A stretch of 64,000 nucleotides of DNA from Theocolax elegans (Eukaryota > Arthropoda > Insecta > Hymenoptera > Cerocephalidae), in contig CM047428.1 in assembly GCA_026168455.1 (NCBI GenBank), forward strand, positions 909,387 through 973,386, in the 5' to 3' direction. Positions 13,663 to 26,050 of this stretch are shown piece by piece. The number at the start of each line of letters is the position of its first letter. Position 1 is the first letter of the stretch. The notes under the pieces are model-generated. The model made no database searches. It saw only the letters and a list, made by a program, of their open reading frames with translations, and was not told the DNA's origin. The translations under genes were made by a program, and so were the position numbers.

Positions 13663-15093
13663 TGAACTCTGGGTAATTAAAACAATCGAAAAAACACACA
13701 ACGGAAACGTATATACATGGACGTCTATTGCCGTAATGACGAATGGACGAACGAACGAAGGAACGATCGGCGACACGATTGTTCTGTCGAAAACTAAAAA
13801 AAAAAAGAAGAGAGAGAAAGAGGTAAAGATAAAGAATAAAAGATGTATCGGAGGTTATTCGAGGGTGTTGCTCACTCCCAGTCGTCTCTTTGACGGTAGC
13901 ATCGAGGGGGGGGAAAGTTGGTTCGTCGTCGTGTGTTTAACCAGGGGGTTCCAACCTATCGACCCGCGAGAGGTGGAAAACTCTCGGAGCGCTAGTGGGT
14001 GGTGCAACCGAAAGAGAGAGAGAGAGAGAGCTCGATTCTGTAGTTTCGCGCGCAGACTCCGGGTGACGGGAGCCACCTCTCTGCCTCTCTCCGGTTCTCC
14101 AATCGATTCCAGATTTTCCGGCGTGCTTAACGAGACCAAGAACCTGGAACGCGTAAGGGCGAAACCGACTTTTCCTTTTTTCCCTCACCCTCTGTAATCC
14201 ACAATTTGTATACGAGATGTGTTCAACTCGAAATGATCTCATCGTTCATCTTGAATCGCTGTAATATTAACAACCGTCGCATGTTAATTATTGTTGTGTA
14301 TGTCAAATCATTAAACAAATACCTATATACCTTGGAAAATGAAGATCTTTTTCGTTGTACTCGCGTGTCATTTCAAATATTCGAATATTTATCCAACGAT
14401 CATTTTTATTTATTTAGAAGAATATAGTAACAACCATTGTTTGTTTATACGCAAGAGGTTGACGAGTTTCACAACGTTGCGTATTACGTAAACGAATGGT
14501 TTATTTTTTCTTTACTTTACTTAAATTAAACAAGATAAATCGACTTGGTCATCGATAAATTAACGAATAAACGATTAATAGGTACGTGCGCGTCGAAATG
14601 TATTTTTACTATAAAACTACAATTTGACTGGATGTGTATATATATATATATATAACATTCGCATAACATAAATAACCACCATTTCTTATCAAAAATAATT
14701 TTATAAACGTTCGGACTCCATCATCGAATAACGTACATATAACATAGCCGTACATTCTATATGCTCACCGTTAGAAAAGAAAAAAGGGTACGCTAATTAC
14801 CCCCGAATCTCGCATATAATTTATTTCGCTATTATAACTTTCCTCTTGCATACTTCCATCCGGATGATCGATCGGTAATTGATCGTTCTTGAGCGTAATC
14901 CCTCGCGGTAAAAAAGTTTCGTGACTCCGATTGAATTGTAAATGGAAAGGCATATATTGAAAGATCATCAGCTGGACTTTTACGATATCGTAAGTATATG
15001 TTAAATCTTAAGAATTCGTTATTCACCTGGCTTGGAAATTTATACACTGAGATCATAAATATTCTGGTATAACGAAAGGGTGCGCCGGACATA
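13663..15093. other. GC-richer island plus AT-rich DNA, no firm gene
   Basis: About 13730-14200 is clearly GC-richer than its surroundings and carries overlapping ORFs on both strands (13736-14197 +, 13855-14139 -, 13937-14242 -), which is typical of unselected GC-rich sequence. The translations are low-complexity and match no family I know. It could be a promoter-proximal or untranslated region, but nothing in the sequence decides this. Confidence 0.35.
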
Positions 15094-15151
15094 AATTAAA
15101 TTACTATAACAAATATTAATTATAATTAATATTTGTTATAGTAATTTAATT
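15094..15151. repeat. Perfect 58-bp palindrome
   Basis: The 29 bases on each side of the centre (between 15122 and 15123) are exact reverse complements with no spacer; the centre reads ATTAATTATAATTAAT. The sequence is AT-rich, but the arms are not simple repeats (TTACTATAACAAATATTAAT against its complement). Confidence 0.9.
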
Positions 15152-17120
15152 ATACTGTATAGAAAAAATTTTTGAAAAAAGAAAAAAAATTAAGCGGCAT
15201 ACTTTTTAAAATAATTCTGAATCGACATCCTGTTGTCGATTCAGAATGTGCCTTGTCCATAAATAATATATACCGTATGTCATATTCAATTTTCTATCAC
15301 TTTTATATACCAATAAAACTACGGGAAAGTCACAGATGATTAAGTTTTCGAAGAAACTGCTTGGATACTTACAAGGAGAGTCCCCATCCTTTGGAAAAAG
15401 GATCCTTACCAAAATCTAGGATATGATTTCTACTATAAAAACATGATGAAACTCGGATTTTTAGCCATTCCAATGTCCTTCTTTTGTGTTAGATATAAGC
15501 AAGTAACGAAAAATCTCGTCAAAAAAACCCTTGGAAACAAGTAAATATGTGCATTCAAACCAAATTTTAAAAGAAAACTGAGATTGAGCAAATAACTTAA
15601 TTTGATCAAAAGTTATGGAAGAAATAAAAATTAGACGAAATTTTATCGAAAATTTAGCATTACAATTTGATGATTTCTTTAGGCCAATATATATATACAT
15701 ATTCAATTCAGAATTTACCATATAAATTTATAAAAAATTTTTGTAATCTTTAAATTGCCATAATATTTTATACAATTGCAGGCCAATTAAAAGTTATACA
15801 AATCATTGAAAATGTATTGCTATAAACTCTATTTCAGACTTTTGAATAAAAAATTCGATTGTAGCGTTCTAACCCTGAAGGATGAATTCTAGACATAATC
15901 ACCAACCAATGTTACGTGTAACGTTATAAGTATAGTACAATTTGATGGATTTTGAAATATTTAAAAATAAAAAACTCATTTTTTGAAGTTAGAATAATTT
16001 AATATCTATCTCAGCGCCTAATATTTATCTGAAAATCACGTCCACTCTGTACCTAAAATGACGTGTGATAAATCCATACATCTTATATTAACAAAATAAT
16101 ATATTCAATTTCACACATAAGTATACTGCCGTTAATTATTTTTCTATCAATTTATACTTGTCACGGTATGTATAATAGATACAGTTTCGAGATATTCTGG
16201 CAGATAAATGAAAATAGGGAAAAACGGACGATCCGATAGTTTTCGAACGCACGACGTTTCGTACCGCCTGCGAGGATAAAAACGTAACGAGATATAGGTA
16301 CTGTAAAATCTACATACCTTCGAATAATGTATTTTTCCAAAAACCATCACTTTTTTCCGTATAGATACATAACACGCGTAAAACTTGTACTCGATGGCTC
16401 GCGTGTGCCTCCGCGAAACGAAATATTCAACGCGAAACTGGAATCGAATCGATTATATTCGATACAACGCGCTATTCGAGGTAATTTAATTTCTTCAACT
16501 CGGTCATATTATTAACTAGCCGTTGATTTCTATACCATATAAATAGCCTGAAATAAAATACCGCATGATTAAAATATATAGCGTCCGAGACGTTTTTCGA
16601 TTCGTTATTGATTCCTGAATTTAAACGCAGTCTAATGTATAATCACTTTGATATTGCGAAGAGTAAAAGGACACAACGTATAGTCAGCCTGTTATATACG
16701 TGCATTTTGCGTATTAATTGCTTAGTAATTATACCGATTGATATAATTCTATTTTTATAATAATTATTATTTATTTATCGATCACTGATTATTTCTCCAT
16801 ATACTTTTTCGATTTCTGTATATATAATATATAGATGCTTCGGAACGTTTTTTTATACTTAAGATTATCTCTAATGGTTAAATGAAAATTACTATTTTTT
16901 ATTACATTAGTGTCTAAATAATTTTAATTTATTTACTGGTATTATTTTAATATTACAATTTAATATTGCAATTAAAGTATTAACAATTTTTCGCATCTTC
17001 AGTTTAAAAAAAGAATGCAAACATAATATGAATGTACAGATTACACAAGTCAACCAATGATTCAAGTCAATAACAAAGTTGCAATGGAATAATTCCTTTG
17101 GATATAAAAATTATTTCAAG
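15152..17120. other. Non-coding stretch with one repeat fragment
   Basis: The block at about 15375-15450 (AGGATATGATTTCTACTATA) is shared with 21735-21830 and 43965-44040, so it is an interspersed repeat of unknown type. No credible gene is seen; the short ORFs carry no known motif. Confidence 0.4.
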
Positions 17121-17270
17121 TATTATTTTTATTTATTATTTTAACGTTGCTCTTTTTATGCTCCAAAATTGCTCCTTATCAGTGACGTAGGTCATACGAT
17201 GTCTTTGTGAAGAAAGCACTTGTTGAAAATACATTCCCCAGTGGTGGTTGTATCAATCGGCCGGGGCCGA
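17121..17270 (-). mobile_element. 5'-truncated SINE copy
   Basis: On the minus strand this matches the 3' body of the SINE at 45295-45519 (CGGCCCCGGCCGATTGATAC, then AAGTGCTTTCTTCACAAAG, ending in GAGCATAAAAAGAGCAACGTTAAAATAATA). The A and B boxes are missing. Confidence 0.7.
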
Positions 17271-20200
17271 TAATATTCGATTTTCTACAAAATTCGGTTA
17301 AAAAATTCTCATATAGGTATATTTTACTATTCAATGTGCTAAATAAAACTCCAAAAAGCAAGCGGACTTTTTTCTAAAATCTGTCTCAATTATAAGGAAT
17401 AAGGAATTGAAAATATCTAATATATCGATATTAATGATATTTTTCTTCATTAATAATACATATTCACTTTACGAAAAAAGCATTTTCAAATGACCACTAG
17501 AAAATTTAAAAAAATAAAATGCATTTGAAATGAATTTTTTTTTAAGCTATGATTTACTATGATATTAATATGTATAATTTATTAATTATAGTTTTACTTC
17601 TTTTTTACTGAATAGTTTAACCATTTTTTGCTTCCTCATAGAGGAAGCTTTGTAATATGTTACTTTGTCAAAGAACCGTCGGAGTTGGATAAAAATTTTT
17701 AATTTCCCGCGTTTGACAGCTTTGTTTATATAACAAAAATCATGCATATTACACTCGAAGAGAAATATGTAATTTTTATATGTTTTCTAATGAAAATTTC
17801 TACCATTAGACACAAATCTTATTAAATCAGACACTTAAAGCGAGTCAAAAATGTAGTAGTGACTCAGTTTTGGCGACAGGTTCGAGTGACCTTTTTTTAC
17901 TCTTACGAATTTCGAGAGTAATCTGATTTCGCAACGATAATATTTACTGATAACTGCATTGTGGGATTCCCAATGAAAAATTGCACGAGATTTATTTTGA
18001 CGTCAAAATATATTACAGTCCGAAATCAGTATGAAAATGTAAACAATAAACTGAATTTGTTGTAAATACGGTGATATTTTCATTAACAAATCCCAAAATT
18101 AAGTAGATAACATTAACAAATGTATTTAACAAATGTATTTTGAGTGACCTTTTAAATAAATATATAATTTGCGTGTAAAAATTAGCATAAATCCACGAAT
18201 AATTTATATTAACCAATATAATCTTTAAATTACCTTATTGCCTCAAGTTTACCAATTCTCACTCTAATTTACATATGGAAATTTACAATAATAATTATTA
18301 TAAAATATTATCTGTGTATTGATAAATACAAATGAATCTTATTCATTTTAAATATATTGTTTAAATATATAACTCAATTTATATAGAAATGTCTCTGCAG
18401 CTGAATCATTTGAAAATTTAAATTTCCCGCGCTTAGAATTTCTGGCTTTTTAATTATAATACATTGTTGTGACAATTGTTGTTATAAACAATATGCGAAA
18501 TTGACGACCTTTGCAAGGACGTATAAATGCAGAGTTGAGTTTAGATCAAAGAATTTATAAAAAAATGTTTTTTTAACCAAAAATTAGCCGTTTGTCTAAA
18601 AGATGGCCAATAAAGTGTTCGTAATTAATGTCCAAAAGATGATTTCTCCTAACCTCATAATTATCAATTTTAAGTACCCAATTGTTGATCATGAACCAAT
18701 TTCTTATAAGTATATTATTTCAATAAAATAATAAAATTTACATAAATCTAATTGTTGCTACATACAATGTTAAGATTAAATAATCAATATTTGGTTATTA
18801 GGTTTATCTAGGAATTGGTATAGTTCAATAATTTTTATCATTCAAAATACAAAATAATTTATCGATCTTGTCGAATCGTGGTACTAAAGAAAAAAGACAA
18901 ACAAGTATTATCTGGTTTGTAACGTTTCGTTGGGCAACATCATCACCTTTTGGATTTCGAATTTTTTCGTTCGTAACAACCTTTGCGGTATAAGTCAAAA
19001 AATTTTCGTCTACATTTCCAAACTTTTTTTTTATTTTATTTAAAATAACTAAATGTTCCTAAGCAAGATGTGACTCGACTTGCTTAGAAGTAAAATCGAG
19101 TGGTGTCGAGAAAATAGAGTTTAAATATTATAAAGTTAAATAGTGAGTCGACTTTAAATATAACCTCAATTATTTGGAAGTATAAGCTTTAAGGAAATGT
19201 GAGACTAAAAAATCGGAATCCTTAATTGTTTTTTAATTAACAATCGGTAGACTTTTTCCAAAAAAAATCTCTCTGTTACGCTCTTCTACTTGCTTTGACT
19301 AGTACGTATGATTTTTTTAAAACTTTTTATCACTAAATGATGGCAATTTTCGTGCAGCCGCAATGATCAATTTTACACCTAATCATTATCGACGAAAAGT
19401 GGTCATTAATTTTTAATTAATTTAATTAATTACTCAAGTGTCACGTATGAATTATTTCAGATTTTTAGTTTGATAATTGCTGAAAATGTTTGAGTTTTTA
19501 AAAGTAGATTCCTGTAATTTGGTTATCATATATCTCCGAAATATGATACTAGCAACAATTCCAAAGTGTAAATTATATACTAAATTTATATTAATTTTTC
19601 ATAATTTTTTTATAAATTTTTAAGGCTCAAAATGTTGACTCCCAAACATATTAGATCCCAAAAATTTTAAATCCTAAAAATAATAAGTCGAAAATATATA
19701 AGATAACGGGCCCAGAAAGTCGAAAATTAAGCCTTGGGGTTCAAGGTAACACCTGCTCGGACGGACGGACGGAAGTTTGTACTTTATTACAGTGATAGAT
19801 TTTCAAATCACAATGATTTCCACATTTAGTATCCTGATTCGCCATACATTTTCATACATTTATAAAAGTTACGAAAGAAATCTTATAAGAAATCGTACTG
19901 AAATTTCATGGAAAACACATCTTATTGGCCCAGGCTCGTAAACTTTAAAATTCTTGTTCGAGTAAAAAAAAAGTCCCGGTAGAAATAATCACTCAACGCA
20001 ATGTATCCAATTTTAATTCTCGTTCTCACCTCGCTGTATATTCGCGTATAAAAAGAAACTCGTCGACATCGTAAAAATCCAGAATTCTGACATCGATCAC
20101 CAAAACGTTTTGAACAAACAAAAAATCCTCGTTCTCCTTTTTTGTCCATGCACACTGTGATATCGATACAAAAGAAAAAATATCATTTTATTCCGAACGA

Positions 20201-22018
20201 CGAATCCCCCCGAGTGCACACTGTATACAAGTATATAACAACAACGCGTCGTTGCGCATTTTGTTAGGTTTGCGATACACAGAGACGCTGTAAAAAAAAG
20301 AAGTTTCTAATAAAGAGGTGCATAAATCAAGGATGAACACGTGGAATAAAAGTTCGACGCAATGAAATAAACTTTTATTGCAACGAGGGAGCCATTGAAC
20401 CTATCAAATTATGCGAATCCACTGCTGCTTTCTTTTCAATTTCGCTCGGAGGTGAATCCAAAAAAAAGAGAAAACCTCCAGAAATCACGGGTCGATTTTG
20501 TCCGAAAGTTTAACCGATCGAACTTCCACTAAAAGGATTATATTGTCTATTTAAAAATCGGAGAAAAATAAATAAACGATAGAGAAGTTTAATTACATTG
20601 TAATTACATTACGTTCAGATTAATTTTAATCGATTTACGTATATATTACGTAATTAAACTCGATCACCGATGAATATAAGTATATAATTCAATTTCATAA
20701 AGTTATTAGCTGCATATATAGTGTTTACTACTGTACTAATGTTTATATTCAATTATAATTACAATTTCTGTTGGGTGTGTAATGGATCCCACGAATTTGT
20801 AGATGGATCTGAATCACTGACTGTTCGTATAGCTATGCGAATATATTCGATCGATTTCACTTGAGATTAGACAAAATTATCTGACGTCTCGAGTGTCACT
20901 TGATGTATACATTTTGCTATGGATACTTTTGATTTCTATTGTTAAAGTATCGAAGTCTCTTATAGAGATCAGTAAGTATTATCGAAAACAACATTTTTTT
21001 TGGTAAATACTTTCAAAGTAACGTTTGGGTGATGAGAAGTAAAATTAAGAGATGATGCATTCGAAATGATTCGTCGTGTATTTTGGTTGAATATCGAGAT
21101 AATTCTTGAGTATCATACCAACATAGTCTAGAACACATTTACTCGAATATTTAAGAATCATTTGTATTAGTTCATCAACATTGACACCAACGTCCCTTCC
21201 ATCAAACAATTGTTACGATCGAACCGAATATTTGGAAACAGTCTGATAAATAATTATTAATTATTTTTAATTTTGACGAAAATCATTTTACTCAGGCACT
21301 GGTCAGAGGTCGAACATGGTTTACAGATTAGGAATGGACAACGATCTTCTGGATTCAAATTATTATCGTAACTCGATTTCTACTCGTTATTTTACTTAAA
21401 TACTGAGAATTTGATGCCTTATCACACATTTTGATCAAATTATACCTAGTATTTGTAAAACAAAATCATCGAATGTTCTAGCTAGCTCAGATTTTTTAAG
21501 ACAAAATATATATCGAGAGTTCATCTAATTTGAATTTCCAGTACTCGATCAAAATATTCGAAAATACTTGTACTCGAAACAATTTTATACAATACTGAAT
21601 ATGCAAATCTATATAAGTATATTGGTCCAATATTACACATTTTCAGTTTTATTTCTTTTTTTTGCGTACTTTGTATTCTTTTAATGTATCGTTCGAAGTC
21701 AATCGTCGATTACTTTAATCGAAATACACTCACGAGGAGAGTCTACACCCTCTGGGAAACGGATTTTTACCAAACTCTAGGATATGATTTCTACTATAAA
21801 AATATGAAGAAAACCAGAGCTATAGATTCCAAACCAAAAATCTTGACGAAAAAAACCCATGACTTCGATCGCTTATAACTTGGAAATAAATAGAGATATG
21901 CTATCATCTACATACATTTTGAAAAAAAGTAGCTCAAAGATCTTAATTTGGTTAAAATTATGGAAGAAATAAGAATTAAACGAAATTTTAAGGGAAATTT
22001 AGCATTAAGGGGGTGGCA
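17271..22018. other. AT-rich non-coding stretch with repeat fragments
   Basis: About 19240-19560 resembles the insert at 8058-8400. About 21735-21830 is another copy of the block seen at 15375. 'AATTTCCCGCG' words occur near 17700 and 18420 and again at 60429-60541, suggesting a further dispersed repeat. I recognise no gene. Confidence 0.4.
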
Positions 22019-22380
22019 TACCCGGTGGGTTACCGACCGAGCAAAAAAATATAATATTTACATTTATTTTAAAAAATATGGAATTATATGGAAAATTCAA
22101 AATATACAGAACTGCACTAAATAATTGAACAATAACATAATTAATAATTACTATTAATAAGATAATTAAATAATATATTAATAATAATGACAAATTATCT
22201 TTCTTAGTGTTTTTGTTATTTGAAAAGATTATTTTTTTTAAATTTTTTATATTTTGGAAATTAATCAGTGAAATGTACTGAAAAAATGTATGATGAAGGG
22301 CCCTTCTAACGGTTAGTAACTAGTAAAAGAAGCACTAGATAACTAAATAATAAGTAATTCTATACGAAGTTCCAGGTCAA
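22019..22380. mobile_element. Diverged copy of the 11464 MITE
   Basis: It starts TACCCGGTGGGTTACCGACC like the complete copy, runs through the same ATATGGAAAATTCAAAATAT region, and reaches AACTAAATAATAAGTAATTC near 22340. The expected inverted right end is not present, so it is partial. Confidence 0.55.
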
Positions 22381-22818
22381 CACGAGAAAAACGCCCTCAA
22401 AAATTCTTGCACCGAAAAATCACGGAATAAGTCATACATTTTCGTTGGAAAAAAGATGCATCTATTTTCGAAAAGAAAGTAGATTAAAGGTACGAAAAAA
22501 AGTCCGAAATTCAGTGGGAACGATAAATGAAGAAAAAAAGAATAACTCGAGAAATTAGAATATTTAAACATAGGGATTACCGGAATACCCGATAATATTC
22601 TTAAGAAACAAATTTTTGTCCGCGCTTTTCCGTAACGCGCACTGCACACTTGTTAAAGAATTTAAACAATTCCGGGACCGTCGACAGGGTAAATTTTGAA
22701 TATAAATAACACACCGACGAAATAGCGTCGAGAAGTTATTAAAATACTCGGAGCGTCGAAGTAACATTTTATTCGGCCACGAGGAACGTAAATTTAGCAT
22801 TTTACATCCTTATACGGT

Positions 22819-22819
<1 letters not shown>

Positions 22820-22856
<37 letters not shown>

Positions 22857-23445
22857 ATAAACCCTCCTAAAATTCGAAAATACAGCCGAGGCAACGTAAC
22901 TCGCAAACTAAACTTTGACTTCCTTCGGTCTCCCACCACCATTTTTTACGTATATATATATATCGTCTTTTTCTTCTTATTTTGGTTTCTCCCCTCCCAA
23001 ATAAATTAGCCCTCTTTAATTTCTACGCACGGTGCACCAAAATTTTCAAAAGTTCACGTGTGTGTATGTACAGGGTATTATATATACGTATATATACGTA
23101 TATATACATATATATATGGCGAGGAGAGAAAGGTTTCCCCGTACCGAAACTTTGGAAAATTCGAGTTTACGAGAGGCCTCGGCGTTTAATAGCGCACACG
23201 TGAGTGTCCGTCGTTTAAGGTGGAGGCTGCTACTGCTGCCGCTGCTGCTGCTGCCGCTGCTGGTGCTGGTGCTGCGGTTTGTCGATCCTTTGAACCCTAC
23301 AGGGGAAATAAAACGGGTTGAGGGTAACGAGGTTACCGAGCTCTCTCCCTCTCTCTCTTCCTCTCTCTCTGTCTCGTGTGTGGTGACGACGCGAATAAAA
23401 TTGATATTTTCGTTCGTTCGTTCGTTCGTTCGTTCGTTCGTTCTC
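22820..23445. repeat. Cluster of microsatellites in a GC-richer island
   Basis: It contains a (TC)n tract (22821-22851), TA repeats near 23080-23120, a CTG-rich tract (23227-23275), TC-rich sequence (23340-23375) and eight units of TTCG (23411-23443). The tracts create long ORFs on both strands (23032-23457 +, 23046-23567 -) with runs of Leu, Ser-Phe-Val-Arg or Arg-Thr-Asn-Glu. I regard these as artefacts of the repeats. Confidence 0.7.
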
Positions 23446-24292
23446 CCACGCGATTGACGGGCGCGCAAAAGCGTGCGCGAAATATTTTTCTTTCGGGAAA
23501 GGTAACCACCGCTAGAGAAAGAGAAAGAGAGAAAATACTCTCTCTCTTTTTTTTTCATCGACAGCAAAAACGAGGCGTGGGTGTTTGGGTGCGACGATTT
23601 ACCGACTCGTAATTGGTGTATATATATATATGGGGATACCAGTCGTTACCACTGTGGATTTTCGATGAATTATTTTACATGTATATATATATATATATGT
23701 ATATATATGTTGCGTTTGTTATACAAATTTGTTGTCCAACGCGGATTTCGCTGCAAATTTTGTTTTGTTTTGTTTGTTTGATTGTTTTGATTTTTTCGAG
23801 AGAGTAGGTGCGACGAGTTCATTTCAGTTGGGCAAACTGTGTATGTATATGTACCTCGAAGAATATTTTTAAACGAAAGTTGAAAAAAAAACGACGTTGT
23901 AGGGGTATGTGTAAAGGCGACGATAAAACTTGAATTGAAACGATTCGAATCCGATGCGCTTTTGTATGCACACGGAGGAAAATGTTTGATTAATAATTAT
24001 TATAGTGTTCAACTATATAAAGGAGTGACATAGAGCGTTAGAATAAGAAAATATTTTTCTCATTAGGGAGCAATGGTAGGTTACTACTTGAATTAGCCTG
24101 CTTGTTGTTTAATAGAGGTGGCTATTACAGGTTCAATTGAATATATATAGTTAATTAAGTCAATTATGAGATTAATTGTTTTACATATCTTTAAATATAT
24201 GTATACACATTTTTAAAACAATTAATCTCATTGACTAGACCAAACGACTTGAAACTTTGCACCATTATAAACCTCACTGTAATGAACGATAT

Positions 24293-24691
24293 CCGCGTAG
24301 AAAAAATTTACTTGCATAATCATGGCAAAATCGTGTAAGAATCGTGGCTAATGAACATAACCCATGGTTTTGCTAGGTTTCAGCCATAAAAATTTATTTA
24401 AATTTTATTGAAAAATTGTCGATTTTCATTGCAAATTTATGGCATTTAATTTATTTACAATTAAAAAGAAAAAACTATATCGTTCGGAGATTTGAACCTC
24501 CTATCTTCTACTCCGAAGTCTTTTGTTCTACCAACTGAGCTATTTTTATTGTTTATGTCAAACTATCAAATTCAGGTTATACAGCGAATGGAGTTTATTA
24601 CATTTGTTTTTTATAGTTAACATGAATTTAACAATGATTATGCAAGTAAATTTTTTGCCATGATTTTCCCATGAAATTTTTTTCTACGCGG
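24293..24691. mobile_element. Inverted-repeat element carrying a tRNA-like sequence
   Basis: The left end (CCGCGTAGAAAAAATTTACT) and right end (AAATTTTTTTCTACGCGG) are inverted copies. The match continues inward over about 50 bp (CTTGCATAATCATGGCAAA against TTTGCCATGA...ATTATGCAAG). The ~300-bp interior includes the minus-strand tRNA-like block at 24484-24550. Confidence 0.7.
24484..24550 (-). ncRNA. tRNA-like sequence, probably pseudo-tRNA
   Basis: Read on the minus strand it has a good A box (TAGCTCAGTTGGTAGA) and a B-box-like segment (GGTTCAAATCTCC). The T stem appears one base short, the D stem has a mismatch, and I cannot fold a standard 5-bp anticodon stem. It therefore looks like a degenerate tRNA or the head of a tRNA-derived element rather than a working tRNA gene. 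Confidence 0.45.
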
Positions 24692-25590
24692 GTAGTGTTC
24701 TTATGTTTTTACTTAAATTAAATGACTCCGATGGTACCACAGCCATTTTTTAACATTCCCTTCAGAGTAAAAAATTTCACTCGAATAAATTAATTTTACC
24801 CTCAGAAAAGAAGATAAAGGTAATTTTTGAGACGATAACGTTCACTCTTAAAAGTATTTAAAATTAGTTTAAAATTGAACATGATTATAACGATATTTTG
24901 TTTTTTCTTTTCTCCAAGATGCAATTGATTTCGGTTTTAAAAAAGGTTACAGTATTACGTACATGAAAAACTTGGATCGAAACGTTGTCAAATGAATTAT
25001 AGATACCGATTCTATTCAGTTATTATTTTAAACGAACTATTTTATCATGACTCCAAGACAATTGTAAAGTGCATATTGCGTACCGTAAATTTCTGAATTT
25101 CAAATGAACAGTCAACGTAAAAAAATTGTATGACCATTTGAGCACATTAATATTTTCGTTGCAATTGAATTTAAAAATTTTTTTTTTGGATTATTGGTAT
25201 ATAAAAATTCGAAATTTGGTGTACTTCGGAATAATAAAACGATCAAACTCTTATTAAAGTATACATTTAAAAAATTACTATTTTACATTTATCGCATTAC
25301 GGTAGACATTTCGCTCTTCATAAAATAAATTGACTATTTTAGCAGAAGTGAAAGAATTGACGAAACGTTCCTTAAGCAATAAAAAGGTAAATTGACCAAT
25401 AATTGGCCAATAATTAACGAACAATGCTCATGACTATAGGTATATATAGGTTGTGTGGGATATTTATGTAATAAATCTATAATATATATGTGAATCTCCC
25501 TTAAAAAAAAGAAATTGGAATAGGTTTTAATCTACCGTATAGCCGCGGCGCAAATTGTTAATAAATCGCGTGTATACGAGAGAAAGAAGA
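24692..25590. other. Non-coding stretch left of the Maverick
   Basis: AT-rich sequence with no recognisable gene or repeat family, up to the target-site duplication of the Maverick element. Confidence 0.45.
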
Positions 25591-25596
25591 ATCGTC
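25591..25596. repeat. Left target-site duplication ATCGTC
   Basis: Six bases directly before the left terminal repeat are repeated exactly after the right terminal repeat (42210-42215). A 6-bp duplication is the length Polinton integrases are known to make. Confidence 0.92.
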
Positions 25597-25647
25597 AGTA
25601 GTTATGCGGCCACCATGGACAGTCAAAACATGACCGACCTTGACCCC
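25597..25647 (+). repeat. Left terminal inverted repeat, 51 bp
   Basis: It begins AGTAGTTATGCGG and ends ACCTTGACCCC, and is an exact reverse complement of 42159-42209. Similarity stops abruptly after base 51. Polinton terminal repeats are usually longer (commonly hundreds of bp), so this one is short. Confidence 0.95.
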
Positions 25648-25672
25648 AGTGGGGGAAGGGGGAAATGCAGTC

Positions 25673-25735
25673 TGTCCTAGGTGAGCCGCCGACGAGTGTC
25701 TTCGCTGAGTCATCGATCTTACATGATATGTTTAT
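25673..25735. repeat. Left subterminal motif related to the right-end repeats
   Basis: The stretch from GTGAGCCGCCGACGAG to TGAGTCATCGATCTTACATGAT is, in reverse complement, loosely similar to the right-end unit at 42113-42158 (ATGACTCAGCG..., ATCATGTA..., CGTCG). The shared core is TGAGTCA followed closely by CG-rich sequence. Confidence 0.45.
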
Positions 25736-25744
25736 AAACATAGC

Positions 25745-26050
25745 TGGGTTAAATAAAAAAAGTTCGTTTTTTGGAAATTTGAAATTTTTTTTTTTGTGAG
25801 TGTGTAGAGGACGCGGAACTGTGAAAGAGACTTTTTGATTTTTTTTTATATCTCTTGCGAATCTCGAGCTATCGTAGTCAAAAGTTTTCTACAGAAATAA
25901 ATTTTGGAAAAAGTAAATTTGTCTATCTCGGGAACCGCAAGAGATATAAAAAAAATTCAAAATGGCCTCAGTATGATTCCGATTCGCCTATACACTCACG
26001 AAAATAAAATTTCAAATTTCCAAAAAACGAACTTTTTTTCATGGTTGGGT
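25745..26050. repeat. Subterminal fold-back (hairpin) at the left end
   Basis: The segment 25757-25865 (AAGTTCGTTTTTTGGAAATT ... ATATCTCTTGCGA) is an interrupted reverse complement of the first tandem unit (GGAACCGCAAGAGATAT ... AATTTCCAAAAAACGAACTT, about 25928-26035). The left end could therefore fold into an imperfect long hairpin. Confidence 0.7.

Noticed and set aside
13736..14242. 153-residue plus-strand ORF and two minus-strand ORFs
   Set aside because: The GC-rich patch leaves all frames open; the translations are Arg/Ser/Glu low-complexity with no known motif.
23032..23567. Long overlapping ORFs on both strands (141 and 173 residues)
   Set aside because: They are made of TTCG, CTG and TC microsatellites and are low-complexity on both strands.
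24484..24550. Functional tRNA gene
   Set aside because: The D stem has a mismatch, the T stem is one base short, and no standard anticodon stem forms; it lies within an inverted-repeat element.
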